A stretch of 64,000 nucleotides of DNA from Pacificoceanicola onchidii (GCF_004804335.1 NZ_SRXY01000001.1:806001-870000), one strand, 5' to 3'. Shown: positions 8,940 to 16,935, numbered from the stretch's first letter. Notes: generated by a model not told the origin, from the letters alone. Program-made: numbers and translations.

Positions 8940-9904
8940 AACTCCTGACCGCCGCCGCCGCCCTTCTGGCCAGCACATCTCTTGCCAGTGCAGGCGAGAT
9001 CTGGGTGACCAATGAAAAGGACGACACGGTTTCGGTGATCTCCACCGAAACGCTGGAGGTGATCCAGACCTACGACACCGGCGAGCGTCCGCGCGGCATC
9101 CTGTTTTCCAAGGATTTCAGCCGGGTGTATATCTGCGCGTCCGACAGCAATGCGGTGCAGGTCATGGATCCGAACACCGGCAAGATCCTGAACGAATTGC
9201 CGTCCGGCGACGACCCGGAGCAGTTCGTGCTGCACCCCAATGACCGGCATCTTTACATCGCCAACGAGGACGACGCGATCACCACGGTGGTGGATACCGA
9301 GACGCGCAAGGTGATTGCCCAGATCGACGTAGGCGTGGAGCCGGAGGGGATGGCTGTCTCGCCCGATGGCAAGATCGCCATCACCACGTCCGAGACCACC
9401 AATATGGCGCATTGGATCGACACGGAGACGCAGAAGCTCTTTGCCAACACGCTTGTTGACAGCCGCCCGCGCCATGCGGAGTTCGTCAAGGAAGGCTCCG
9501 AGATGTGGGTCAGCTCGGAGATTGGCGGCACGGTGACCGTGTTTGACCGGGAGACACAGGCCGAGAAGGGCAAGATTTCCTTTGAGGTTCAGGGGGTTCA
9601 CCCGGACCGTGTGCAACCTGTGGGCTTTGAATTCAGCGCCGGGGACACCCATGCCTTTGTTGCGCTTGGGCCGTCGAACCATGTCGCCGTTGTGAATGCG
9701 GAAACCTATGAGGTTGAGGAATACATTCTTGTGGGCCGCCGCGTCTGGCACATGGATTTCAACGAGGACCGCTCGATGCTCTTCACCACCAACGGTGTGT
9801 CGGGCGATGTGACCGTGATCGACGTGGCCAGCCGCAAGGCCATCAAGACGATCAAGGTCGGGCGTTTCCCCTGGGGCGCGGCCTACCGTCCGACGCCGGG
9901 CTGA
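8936..9904 (+). CDS. PQQ-catabolism-associated beta-propeller protein (YVTN repeats)
   Basis: 322 aa, signal peptide 1-20 (ends LASAG). The mature protein is built of about seven YVTN-type repeats: each has a 'V-T-N-E-x-D-x-V-S-V-I' or 'YIANEDDAITTVVDTET' core, ending with VGRFPWGAAYRPTPG. It fits the PQQ-dependent catabolism-associated propeller family (TIGR03866-like). Exported, probably periplasmic; role in alcohol oxidation inferred from the constant linkage with PQQ dehydrogenases, mechanism unknown. It does not carry PQQ-binding tryptophan-docking motifs like the dehydrogenase. Start overlaps the preceding stop by 4 bp. Confidence 0.87.
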   Translation: MKLLTAAAALLASTSLASAGEIWVTNEKDDTVSVISTETLEVIQTYDTGERPRGILFSKDFSRVYICASDSNAVQVMDPNTGKILNELPSGDDPEQFVLHPNDRHLYIANEDDAITTVVDTETRKVIAQIDVGVEPEGMAVSPDGKIAITTSETTNMAHWIDTETQKLFANTLVDSRPRHAEFVKEGSEMWVSSEIGGTVTVFDRETQAEKGKISFEVQGVHPDRVQPVGFEFSAGDTHAFVALGPSNHVAVVNAETYEVEEYILVGRRVWHMDFNEDRSMLFTTNGVSGDVTVIDVASRKAIKTIKVGRFPWGAAYRPTPG

Positions 9905-10027
9905 TCCGCAGCGCATAGACCAAGATCCAGGCCGTCAAAGCCTGACGACAACACGCGCAATTCCGGAAACCGTGGGAACCGGTTTTTAGACCGGAGTTGC
10001 GACCAATCAAGAATGGGAGGACACACC

Positions 10028-10483
10028 ATGCCACTTCGTACGACGCTTGCCCTTATGGCGGCCTTTGCGCTCGCCGCCCCGACCGCAGGCTTTGCGGATG
10101 ATGACGACGCGGGCTTTGGCGCTGCAGGTCTGCTGTCGGGCAAAAACAAAGAGGACTTGCCGCCGGTGATCCTCTCGGCCGGTGAGCCGATTTCGCCGAC
10201 GGGGCCGTGGACGTTGAAGTCCGGCACCTACTATGAATTCGAGATTCAGGGGGACGGAAGCCAGGAGCTGACGCTGGTTGGCCCGGAGTTCTTCCGCGCG
10301 ATCTGGATCGACGAGATTGTGGTGGAAGGGCTGGAAATCCGCCCGCTGGGCCTCGATTCCATCGAATTTGACGAGGCCGGAGAGATGGAAGTGGGTTTCG
10401 TCGCGATCAAGCCCGGGCGATACTACATCAAGATCCCCGGCACCACGGGCGAAACCCAAAGGCTTGATATCACTATCGAATGA
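10028..10483 (+). CDS. Small exported protein of the PQQ-ABC operon, unknown function
   Basis: 151 aa, signal peptide about 1-23 (ends GFADDD). Start set by GGGAGGA 6 bases before the ATG. The mature part is acidic and beta-rich (TWLKSGTYYEFEI-like strands, ending with IKIPGTTGETQRLDITIE), suggesting a cupredoxin-like sandwich, but it has no Cys and no His in the visible mature part, so a type-1 copper site is unlikely. Its stop overlaps the start of the ATPase gene (ATGA). Position inside the operon links it to the ABC system; no function recognised. Confidence 0.8.
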   Translation: MPLRTTLALMAAFALAAPTAGFADDDDAGFGAAGLLSGKNKEDLPPVILSAGEPISPTGPWTLKSGTYYEFEIQGDGSQELTLVGPEFFRAIWIDEIVVEGLEIRPLGLDSIEFDEAGEMEVGFVAIKPGRYYIKIPGTTGETQRLDITIE

Positions 10484-11196
10484 GTGGATTGCGCGTCGAA
10501 AATCTGAGCTACCGCTACGGCCCCAAAACCGCGCTGGATGACGTTTCGTTCCGCGTGGAGGCAGGACAGTTTTGTGTCCTGCTGGGGCCAAACGGGGCGG
10601 GTAAATCGACGCTTTTCAGCCTTCTAACCCGGCTCTTGGTTCCCCCCGAAGGCCGGGTTTTCATTGCCGGGTACGAGCTTGGGCGCAGCCCGCGTGCGGC
10701 GCTGGCCCGGCTTGGCATCGTTTTCCAACAAAGCACGCTCGATCTCGATCTGACGGTGGCGCAGAACCTGCGCTATTTCGCGGCGCTGCATGGGTTGTCC
10801 GGGCGCGCGGCGCGCATGCGGATCGATGCGGCGCTCGATCAGCTGGATATGCGGGAGCGCGCGGGCGAGAAGACGCGCGCTCTGAACGGTGGGCATCGGC
10901 GGCGGGCGGAGCTGGCGCGAGCGCTGATCCATGACCCGGAGGTCTTGCTGCTGGATGAGCCGACCGTAGGGCTGGACGCGGCGGCCCGGCGCTCGATCAC
11001 GAACCATGCGCACGGGTTGACCGAGAGTGGCAAGACGGTTCTCTGGGCCACGCATCTGACCGACGAGGTCTATCCGGGCGACCGGCTGGTGATCCTGCAT
11101 CAGGCCCGCATTCTGGCGGAAGGCGGGGCGGCGGAAATTGCCGGGGATATGCCTTTGGCCGAGCGGTTCCTGACAATGACGGGTGCCGACGCATGA
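10480..11196 (+). CDS. ABC transporter ATPase, PQQ-dependent alcohol dehydrogenase system
   Basis: 238 aa cytoplasmic ATPase: Walker A GPNGAGKST near residue 36, Q-loop VFQQS, Walker B LLLDEPTVGLD near residue 155 and switch His in WATHLTDE. The signature is NGGHRRR instead of LSGGQ, a form typical of this subfamily (TIGR03864-like). Most similar in layout to drug/antibiotic exporter ATPases, so with the ABC-2 permease that follows it probably drives export or membrane extrusion rather than uptake, despite the binding protein in the operon. Overlaps both neighbours by 4 bp. Confidence 0.9.
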   Translation: MSGLRVENLSYRYGPKTALDDVSFRVEAGQFCVLLGPNGAGKSTLFSLLTRLLVPPEGRVFIAGYELGRSPRAALARLGIVFQQSTLDLDLTVAQNLRYFAALHGLSGRAARMRIDAALDQLDMRERAGEKTRALNGGHRRRAELARALIHDPEVLLLDEPTVGLDAAARRSITNHAHGLTESGKTVLWATHLTDEVYPGDRLVILHQARILAEGGAAEIAGDMPLAERFLTMTGADA

Positions 11197-11975
11197 GGCT
11201 GTACTGGACATCGCTTTGGGCCATCCTCGCGCGGGAGGCTCTGCGTTTTGTGCAGCAAAGAGAACGCTTTGTTGCCGCTTTGGTGCGCCCGCTGATCTGG
11301 CTTCTGGTCTTTGCCGCCGGGTTTCGCGCGGCGCTGGGGCTGAGCATCAGCCCCCCGTATCAAACCTACATCACCTATGAGACCTATATCGTGCCGGGGC
11401 TGTGCGGGATGATCCTGCTTTTCAATGGCATGCAATCCTCGCTCAGTCTGGTCTATGACCGCGAGATGGGCTCGATGAAGCTTTTGCTCACCGCCCCCCT
11501 GCCGCGTGGCTGGGTGCTGTTTTGCAAGCTGCTCGGCTCCACGGCGATCTCGGTGTTGCAGGTCTATGCCTTCCTCGGGGTGGCGGCGCTGTTTGACATC
11601 ACCAGCCCCGGCTGGGGCTATGTCACGGTCTTGCCCGCGCTGATCGTCTGCGGCTTGATGCTCGGGGCGCTGGGGCTTTTGCTCTCAAGCTTTGTCAGGC
11701 GGCTCGAGAATTTCTCGGGGGTGATGAACTTCGTCATCTTCCCGATGTTTTTCCTCTCCTCGGCGCTCTATCCGCTGTGGAAGATGGCGGAAAGCTCCCG
11801 GCTGTTGCACGACATTTGCGCCGTGAACCCGTTTACACAGGCGGTGGAGCTGATCCGCTTTGCGCTTTATGTCGAGGTGAACTGGGCCGCCCTGGGCTGG
11901 TCCGTTCTGGCGCTGGCCGTGTTTATGGCTGCGGCGCTGGTTGGTTATGATCCGGCGCGGGGGCGTCAGAGATAA
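11193..11975 (+). CDS. ABC-2 type permease, PQQ-dependent alcohol dehydrogenase system
   Basis: 260 aa with about six membrane segments and the ABC-2 signature region: IVPGLCGMILLFNGMQSSLSLVYDRE, then MKLLLTAPLPRGW, and the late 'FVIFPMFFLSSALYPLWK' followed by NPFTQAVELIR. Matches the PedC-like permease family linked to PQQ alcohol oxidation (TIGR03861-like). Pairs with the ATPase encoded immediately upstream. The gene ends inside the convergent ATPase gene on the other strand (53 bp tail-to-tail overlap, 11923-11975). Confidence 0.9.
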   Translation: MRLYWTSLWAILAREALRFVQQRERFVAALVRPLIWLLVFAAGFRAALGLSISPPYQTYITYETYIVPGLCGMILLFNGMQSSLSLVYDREMGSMKLLLTAPLPRGWVLFCKLLGSTAISVLQVYAFLGVAALFDITSPGWGYVTVLPALIVCGLMLGALGLLLSSFVRRLENFSGVMNFVIFPMFFLSSALYPLWKMAESSRLLHDICAVNPFTQAVELIRFALYVEVNWAALGWSVLALAVFMAAALVGYDPARGRQR

Positions 11976-12582
11976 TCTGCGCAGGCTTGCCGCCAAGGGT
12001 GACGATGCGCGTGGCGAGCCTTTCCGCTTCGGAGGCGGCGTGGGTGACGAGGATTGTCGTCACGGAGCGTCCCGCACGCAGACGCTCGAAGAGGGTCATC
12101 ATCTCATCCGCCAGATCGGGATCGAGCGAGACAAAAGGCTCGTCCATCAACAGAAGATCCGGTTTGACCGCAAAGGCACGGGCGAGTGCGAGCCTGCGTT
12201 CCTGACCAAGTGAAAGCTGGCCGGGGTAGTCCTCGCCGCGACCGGCAAGGCCCACGTCCGCGAGCCATCGGTTGGCCTCATCGGGGCTTACACCGGCGGT
12301 GAGGCAGATGTTCTGCGTCAGGCTGCGCCAAGGCAGCAGGGTGGGTTCCTGGAAGACCATGGCCACGCGGCCCTGAAGGTGGCAGTGGCCGGGGAAGCCC
12401 GCCTCAAGCCCCGCGATGATCCGCAAGAGCGTGGTCTTGCCAATGCCGGAGGGGCCGGTCAGGGCGACGGTCTCGCCCGGCTCCACAGCTAAGCAAACGC
12501 CCCCAAGGATGTCCTCGGAGGCGCGCTGAAAGCGCTCGATGCGAAGGTCGAGCAAGGGGGGGATGTCAGCATCATGAGACAT
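11923..12582 (-). CDS. ABC transporter ATPase, SsuB/TauB type
   Basis: 219 aa: Walker A GPSGIGKTT near residue 40, Q-loop VFQEPTLLPW (the form used by the taurine/nitrate/sulfonate group), signature LSLGQERR, Walker B LLLMDEPFVSLD, switch His in LVTHAASEA. Start ATG at 12580-12582. It lies 226 bp downstream of the binding protein gene and should partner with it and with the isolated permease at 1925-2695. The intervening 226 bp contain two dispersed-repeat copies. Its 3' end overlaps the ABC-2 permease gene on the other strand. Confidence 0.88.
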   Translation of the reverse strand: MSHDADIPPLLDLRIERFQRASEDILGGVCLAVEPGETVALTGPSGIGKTTLLRIIAGLEAGFPGHCHLQGRVAMVFQEPTLLPWRSLTQNICLTAGVSPDEANRWLADVGLAGRGEDYPGQLSLGQERRLALARAFAVKPDLLLMDEPFVSLDPDLADEMMTLFERLRAGRSVTTILVTHAASEAERLATRIVTLGGKPAQIISDAPAPDHNQPAPQP

Positions 12583-12619
12583 CTAAAGCAACTCGAAGCT
12601 GGGACTTAAGTGCGACGCT

Positions 12620-12647
12620 GGTTCGCGCCCGGCCTCGAGGGCGGGCC
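12620..12647 (-). repeat. Dispersed repeat, partial copy
   Basis: GGTTCGCGCCCGGCCTCGAG and the following GGCGGGCC match the core of the 5811-5868 element; the CCGGATCG hairpin is missing. Together with 12712-12767, in the opposite orientation, it makes a BIME-like mosaic between the ATPase and binding-protein genes. Confidence 0.6.
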
Positions 12648-12711
12648 ATGCCATTGGCACCGCCATCCCTTCAAAGCATCCACGTTGCAACCCACTGCAC
12701 TGTACCGACAC

Positions 12712-12767
12712 TTCGCGCCCGCCCTGGGGGGCGAGGCCGGGCGCGAACCGGATCGCAAGCGATCCGG
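12712..12767 (-). repeat. Dispersed double-hairpin intergenic repeat, copy 2 (inverted)
   Basis: Reverse complement of the 5811-5868 element. The palindromic arm is perfect here: CCGGATCGC, AA, GCGATCCGG (12748-12767). The second hairpin pairs TTCGCGCCCG with CGGGCGCGAA. It lies just downstream of the binding-protein stop and could shape the transcript end, damping expression of the ATPase gene. Confidence 0.75.
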
Positions 12768-12808
12768 ATAACCGACTACGCGTTGCCCAATTCGGATCAA
12801 AAGGTTGA

Positions 12809-13783
12809 CTAGCTGCCGGGCTGGACAAAGGTGCCCTCCGGCAGGTCCGTGGCGTCGCCCATCAGGTCAGAGCCGCCAAGCTCGACCATCAGCGCCAGCA
12901 TCTTGGCGGCGGCGGTCTCATCGACCGGGCCGGGGGCGGGAATGCCAGCGCGGAAACCGGCCTTGAGCGCGGCGAACTGCGCGTCGGTCTTGGCGTTCAT
13001 GCGCGGGCGCAGGCGGTCCCATTCGGCGTCGTCAGCAGCCAAAATCTCCTTGGCTCCGCGCGAGGCGGCGGCGAGGCCGTCCACCAGAGCCGGGTTGTCG
13101 CGCAGCATCTCGCCTTTGACCACATAGCCCAGAAGCGGCGTGTTCGGGTCCAGCCCGAGCGCGGTGGCCGCATCGGAGACGTCGACCAGTTTGCGCATGC
13201 CTGCCGCTTCCATCTTGGCAAGGAAATGCCAGAAGTTGATGGCGGCGCCGACCTCACCCGAGAGGGCCGATTTGAAGATCAGCGGCGGAGCACCGAAGAC
13301 CTGCTCGGTCTCGGCCTTGAGATCGACACCGGCGGTTTTGGCGGCGTAAGCCTGCAGGATCAGCCAGCTTTTGTCCAAAGGCCCGCCCGCGATGCCCACC
13401 TTGACGCCCTTGAGGTCCGCAAGGCCTTGCGCCGGGCTGTCCGCGGGGACCATGACGCTGCCGACGGCCTTGGAATAGGGGATGAAGACATAATCCTTGC
13501 CCGCCGCGCGTTGCCGCGCGACCCAGAGCCAGTCAGAGACGATGACATCCGTCTCGCCGCCCTGAAAAGCGACCTTGGCCGCAGAGCCGCCCGCGACGCC
13601 CTGCACGTCCAGATCAAAGCCATTTGCCGTGTCCAGACCGTGATGCTTGATCACGTCCAGCTCCCAATTGACGGTGCCGAATTTCAGCACCGAGGCGCGC
13701 AAGGTTGGAGCCTCGGCAAAGGCCGCGACGGTGGTTGTTGCCAGCGCCAGAGCTGCGCCGAAGACTGTGTTCATGAGACTCAT
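12809..13783 (-). CDS. ABC transporter substrate-binding protein, SsuA/TauA (NMT1) type
   Basis: 324 aa, signal peptide about 1-23 (ends VAAFAEAP). Start ATG 13781-13783 behind GGGAGGA. Mature start LRASVLKFGTVNWELDVIKHHGLD, then 'GGETDVIVSDWLWVARQRAAG', is typical of the NMT1/SsuA fold: it binds a small organic ligand and delivers it to the TauC-type permease. In several methylotroph and Roseobacter clusters a binding protein of this type accompanies PQQ genes; the ligand is unknown. It is divergent from the cytochrome c gene at 13949, sharing a 165 bp promoter region. Confidence 0.87.
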   Translation of the reverse strand: MSLMNTVFGAALALATTTVAAFAEAPTLRASVLKFGTVNWELDVIKHHGLDTANGFDLDVQGVAGGSAAKVAFQGGETDVIVSDWLWVARQRAAGKDYVFIPYSKAVGSVMVPADSPAQGLADLKGVKVGIAGGPLDKSWLILQAYAAKTAGVDLKAETEQVFGAPPLIFKSALSGEVGAAINFWHFLAKMEAAGMRKLVDVSDAATALGLDPNTPLLGYVVKGEMLRDNPALVDGLAAASRGAKEILAADDAEWDRLRPRMNAKTDAQFAALKAGFRAGIPAPGPVDETAAAKMLALMVELGGSDLMGDATDLPEGTFVQPGS

Positions 13784-13873
13784 GGAATCCTCCCTGCCAT
13801 GGGTTTCCCTCACATTACCAGCCGAAAAAGCAGCCGATATACGACCAATGGACAGGGGCGCGCGGACCTTCCG

Positions 13874-13887
13874 TTGACGTGGATCAA
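13874..13887 (+). promoter_or_regulatory. FNR/FnrL-like box and -10 for the cytochrome c gene
   Basis: TTGAC-GTGG-ATCAA fits the FNR family consensus TTGAT-N4-ATCAA with one change. A -10-like TATCGT lies at 13911-13916; a start near 13922 would put the box centre close to -41.5, the class II activator position. This suggests low-oxygen induction of the cytochrome c gene at 13949. Confidence 0.55.
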
Positions 13888-13948
13888 GATGGGCAACCGG
13901 GGCGTTTTGGTATCGTGAGCCTGCGTCCCGCAGTGAAGGAGAAAACCC

Positions 13949-14353
13949 ATGCGTGCCCTCTCTACTCTAGCCGCCGCCTGCCTGATGGCTGGCCCCGCCT
14001 TGGCCGATACGTTCGAGGAGGTGAAGGTCACGGCTGGCAAGACCCTCTATGACGGGGAATGTCGGCGTTGCCATGCTGTCGAGCCGACCGATGCGTCTTA
14101 TGGCCCGCCGCTTGAGAACATCCTGTACCGCGCCGCGGGCAGCTATGAGGGGTATGATTACTCCATCGCCCTGGAGGCCTCCGGCATCGTCTGGACCCCG
14201 GCCGCGCTGCGCGCCTGGATGGAAGACAACGCCGGGTTCATGCCCGGCACCAAGATGCGGCACGTGGGGATCGCGGACCGGACGGTTCAGGACTTCATCC
14301 TCGCCTACCTGACGTCGATCTCGACGCAGGACAACAAGGCGATTGACCAGTAG
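13949..14353 (+). CDS. Periplasmic monoheme c-type cytochrome
   Basis: 134 aa, signal peptide about 1-19 (ends PALAD). One heme motif CRRCH near residue 38 and a likely axial Met in the MPGTKM segment near residue 95, with the usual class I cytochrome helices. GAAGGAG precedes the ATG by 7 bases. It stands alone between the divergent binding-protein gene and a convergent gene, and has its own FNR-like box. A role as a second electron carrier near the PQQ dehydrogenase is inferred from position. Confidence 0.88.
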   Translation: MRALSTLAAACLMAGPALADTFEEVKVTAGKTLYDGECRRCHAVEPTDASYGPPLENILYRAAGSYEGYDYSIALEASGIVWTPAALRAWMEDNAGFMPGTKMRHVGIADRTVQDFILAYLTSISTQDNKAIDQ

Positions 14354-14399
14354 GTCCGCCCTGGAGCGGCTCTGAACACGGGCCGCTCGCCCGTTCTGG

Positions 14400-14933
14400 T
14401 CAGCGAATGACCAGCTGCGGCAGCCAGTGGCTTTCGGGATCGCTTTGGTGCAGGTCCTTGTCCCTGAGCGGGCGCAGGTTGCCGGCCTCCGGCGGCACGC
14501 CAAGCTGGTCCAGATCAACCTCGTGCAGGGTGCCGACAAGCGTGCCCGCCTGCTCTTCGAGCCGGTAGTAGACCCCGTTCCAGAGGTTGATGCCGTAGTC
14601 GTTCGCGCCTTTCCAGACGAACAGGAAGTCATACTCCAGATCCGTCAGATCCTTCGAAATGTCGCGCCGGATCTCATAGGGATATGGCAGATGACACCAG
14701 TGTTTGTCCGGGCCAGCGATGCAGCGAAACGGCCGCATCGACAGGAAATGATCGGAAAACGGAGCCTCTGCCATGGTCACGCTGTAGCGGCCATCCTCGG
14801 CGATTTCGACCGTGGCGATGCGGGTTTCCTCGCCGCTGCCGGTCAGCAGGATCACGTCGCGCGGGGCGGCGGTGCCGGCCGCGCCAAGGCAGGCCAGAAG
14901 CGCTGCGGTGGACCAAAGTCGCAGATGAAGCAT
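14400..14933 (-). CDS. Exported protein of unknown function near the PQQ dehydrogenase gene
   Basis: 177 aa with a signal peptide (1-22, ends AGTAAP). The mature part is beta-rich, with 'VTMAEAPFSDHFLSMRPFRC' and a pair of Cys (FRCIAG...HWCHLPYPY) spaced 11 residues apart that may form a disulfide. It reads divergently from the dehydrogenase, the two starts being 208 bp apart. No known domain recognised. Co-location suggests a periplasmic accessory to PQQ alcohol oxidation, but nothing in the sequence proves it. Confidence 0.8.
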   Translation of the reverse strand: MLHLRLWSTAALLACLGAAGTAAPRDVILLTGSGEETRIATVEIAEDGRYSVTMAEAPFSDHFLSMRPFRCIAGPDKHWCHLPYPYEIRRDISKDLTDLEYDFLFVWKGANDYGINLWNGVYYRLEEQAGTLVGTLHEVDLDQLGVPPEAGNLRPLRDKDLHQSDPESHWLPQLVIR

Positions 14934-14985
14934 GGCATTCTCCCTGAAACCGCAGCCTAGCCGGAGGCCCCCCGAGTCGCTTTGA

Positions 14986-15000
14986 GACCATAGTCCTATG
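14986..15000 (+). promoter_or_regulatory. Conserved 15 bp motif, PQQ dehydrogenase promoter copy
   Basis: GACCATAGTCCTATG, 13 of 15 identical to the copy at 7713-7727. It lies in the 208 bp divergent region between the dehydrogenase and the exported 177 aa protein. Confidence 0.5.
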
Positions 15001-15021
15001 CGGTTTGGTCAAGAGCCTTAG

Positions 15022-15033
15022 GGTCGTACGACC
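15022..15033. promoter_or_regulatory. 12 bp perfect palindrome upstream of the PQQ dehydrogenase
   Basis: GGTCGTACGACC reads the same on both strands and lies 108 bp before the dehydrogenase ATG. A dimeric regulator site is a reasonable guess. The right half with flank (TACGACCATTG) resembles TACGACCAATG at 13840-13850 and TGCGACCATGG at 7710-7720. Confidence 0.4.
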
Positions 15034-15141
15034 ATTGTGCAATACCTCCCTTTGGGGATTGAAATGATACTGCTGCCACCGCGTTGCGCCGTCCGGGAGA
15101 TGACGGCTTGGCTTATGCATAAGCAACGGGAAGGAGAGGAC

Positions 15142-16917
15142 ATGAACACATTCGTAACCGCAGCGGTGGCAGCGGTCTTTGCCACAGCCGCCATGACGGC
15201 GGCCCACGCTAACCCCGTTACCGAAGACATGCTGGCCAATGACGCCGCAAGCACCGGCGACGTTCTGACCAACGGCATGGGACGTCATTTGCAGCGCTAT
15301 TCGCCGCTCGACATCCTGAACAAGGACAACGTCCAGAACCTCGTTCCGGCCTGGGCCTTCAGCCTTGGCGGCGAGAAGCAGCGCGGCCAGGAAACCCAGC
15401 CGATCGTGCACGATGGCGTTATGTACATCACCGGCTCCTACAGCCGGATGTTTGCCATTGACGTGAAGACCGGCGAAGAACTGTGGCAGTACGATGCCCG
15501 TCTGCCCGAGGGCATTCTGCCCTGCTGTGACGTGGTGAACCGCGGCGCGGCGATCTATGGCGACAACATCTATTTCGGCACGCTGGATGCCCGGATCGTT
15601 GCTCTGAACGCCAAGACCGGTGACACGGTCTGGAACAAGAAAATCGCCGACTACAAGGCCGGCTACAGCTACACGGCAGCGCCGCTGATCGTGAACGGCC
15701 TCGTCATCACCGGCAACTCCGGCGGCGAGTTCGGCATTGTCGGCGCGGTTCAGGCCCGTGACGCCGAAACCGGTGAGCTGGTCTGGGATCGTCCGGTGAT
15801 CGAAGGTCACATGGGCATGCTGAACGGCGAAGAAAGCACCATGACCGGTACGCTCAACGCCACATGGCCGGGCGACATGTGGAAGACTGGCGGCGGCGCG
15901 ACATGGCTCGGCGGCAGCTACGATTCCGACACGGATACGCTGGTCTTTGGTGCAGGCAACCCGGCCCCGTGGAACAGCTGGCTGCGCAACGCAGGTCAGA
16001 TGAACGATGGCACCGGCGATAACCTGTATGCCGCATCCCGCATCGGCATTGATCCGGCAACCGGCGAGATCAAGTGGCACTTCCAGACCACGCCGCGCGA
16101 AGGCTGGGACTATGACGGTGTGAACGAGGTCGTGGCCTACACAGACCGCGACGGCAACAAGCGCTATGCCACCGCCGACCGCAACGGCTACTTCTACGTT
16201 CTGAACCGCGAAGACGGCGCCTTTGTTTCGGCAACGCCTTTCGTCAAGGATATCTCCTGGGCCAATGGCATCGACGAGAACGGTCGTCCGATCTTCAATG
16301 AGGAAAACCGTCCCGGCGATCCGGCCGCAGCAGCCGATGGCAAGAAAGGTGAGGTCATCTTTGCCTCGCCGTCCTTCCTTGGCGGCAAGAACTGGATGCC
16401 GATGGCCTTCAGCCAGAACACCGGCAACTTCTACATCCCGTCCAACGAATGGGGCATGGATATCTGGAACGAGCCGATTTCCTACAAGAAGGGTGCGGCC
16501 TATCTTGGTGCGGGCTTTACCATCAAGCCCAACTACGAAGACCACATCGGCAGCCTGAAAGCGATTGACCCGGACACGGGCGAGCTCAAGTGGGAGTACA
16601 AGAACGACGCGCCGCTTTGGGCGGGTGTCATGACCACCGCGGGTGGCCTTGTCTTCACCGGCACGCCCGAGGGCCGCTTCATCGCCTTTGACGACGCAAC
16701 GGGCGAAGAGCTTTGGTCCTTCCAGACCGGCTCCGGCATCGTGGGTCAGCCTGTGACCTGGGAGCAGGATGGTGAGCAGTATGTCACCGTCATCTCCGGC
16801 TGGGGCGGCGCGGTTCCGCTCTGGGGCGGCGAAGTGGCGAAGAAGGTGAACTACCTGAACCAGGGTGGCATGCTCTGGACCTTCCGCCTGCCGAAGCAGA
16901 TGGCCTCGTCCAACTGA
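15142..16917 (+). CDS. PQQ-dependent alcohol dehydrogenase, lanthanide-type (ExaF/PedH-like)
   Basis: 591 aa, periplasmic; signal peptide about 1-23. Eight-bladed propeller repeats of the quinoprotein type run through the protein. The vicinal disulfide Cys pair that contacts PQQ is present ([10 protein letters not shown]). The catalytic Asp is in GWDYDGVNE: Asp323, with a second Asp two residues later (Asp325). That second Asp marks lanthanide-binding XoxF, ExaF and PedH enzymes, while Ca-enzymes have Ala or Ser there. The GNPAPWNS segment resembles ethanol dehydrogenases more than XoxF methanol dehydrogenases. ATG follows GGAGAGG. Earlier ATGs in the frame lack a signal peptide. A strong terminator follows. 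Confidence 0.9.
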   Translation: MNTFVTAAVAAVFATAAMTAAHANPVTEDMLANDAASTGDVLTNGMGRHLQRYSPLDILNKDNVQNLVPAWAFSLGGEKQRGQETQPIVHDGVMYITGSYSRMFAIDVKTGEELWQYDARLPEGILPCCDVVNRGAAIYGDNIYFGTLDARIVALNAKTGDTVWNKKIADYKAGYSYTAAPLIVNGLVITGNSGGEFGIVGAVQARDAETGELVWDRPVIEGHMGMLNGEESTMTGTLNATWPGDMWKTGGGATWLGGSYDSDTDTLVFGAGNPAPWNSWLRNAGQMNDGTGDNLYAASRIGIDPATGEIKWHFQTTPREGWDYDGVNEVVAYTDRDGNKRYATADRNGYFYVLNREDGAFVSATPFVKDISWANGIDENGRPIFNEENRPGDPAAAADGKKGEVIFASPSFLGGKNWMPMAFSQNTGNFYIPSNEWGMDIWNEPISYKKGAAYLGAGFTIKPNYEDHIGSLKAIDPDTGELKWEYKNDAPLWAGVMTTAGGLVFTGTPEGRFIAFDDATGEELWSFQTGSGIVGQPVTWEQDGEQYVTVISGWGGAVPLWGGEVAKKVNYLNQGGMLWTFRLPKQMASSN

Positions 16918-16935
16918 TCTTCACACTTTCCAAGG

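Noticed and set aside
12621-12767. CRISPR array or insertion sequence remnant
   Set aside because: Only two copies in opposite orientation, no spacers of equal size, no transposase; a REP/BIME-like element explains it.
14674-16545. A 623-codon minus-strand open frame
   Set aside because: Mirror of the PQQ dehydrogenase gene caused by high GC at third positions.
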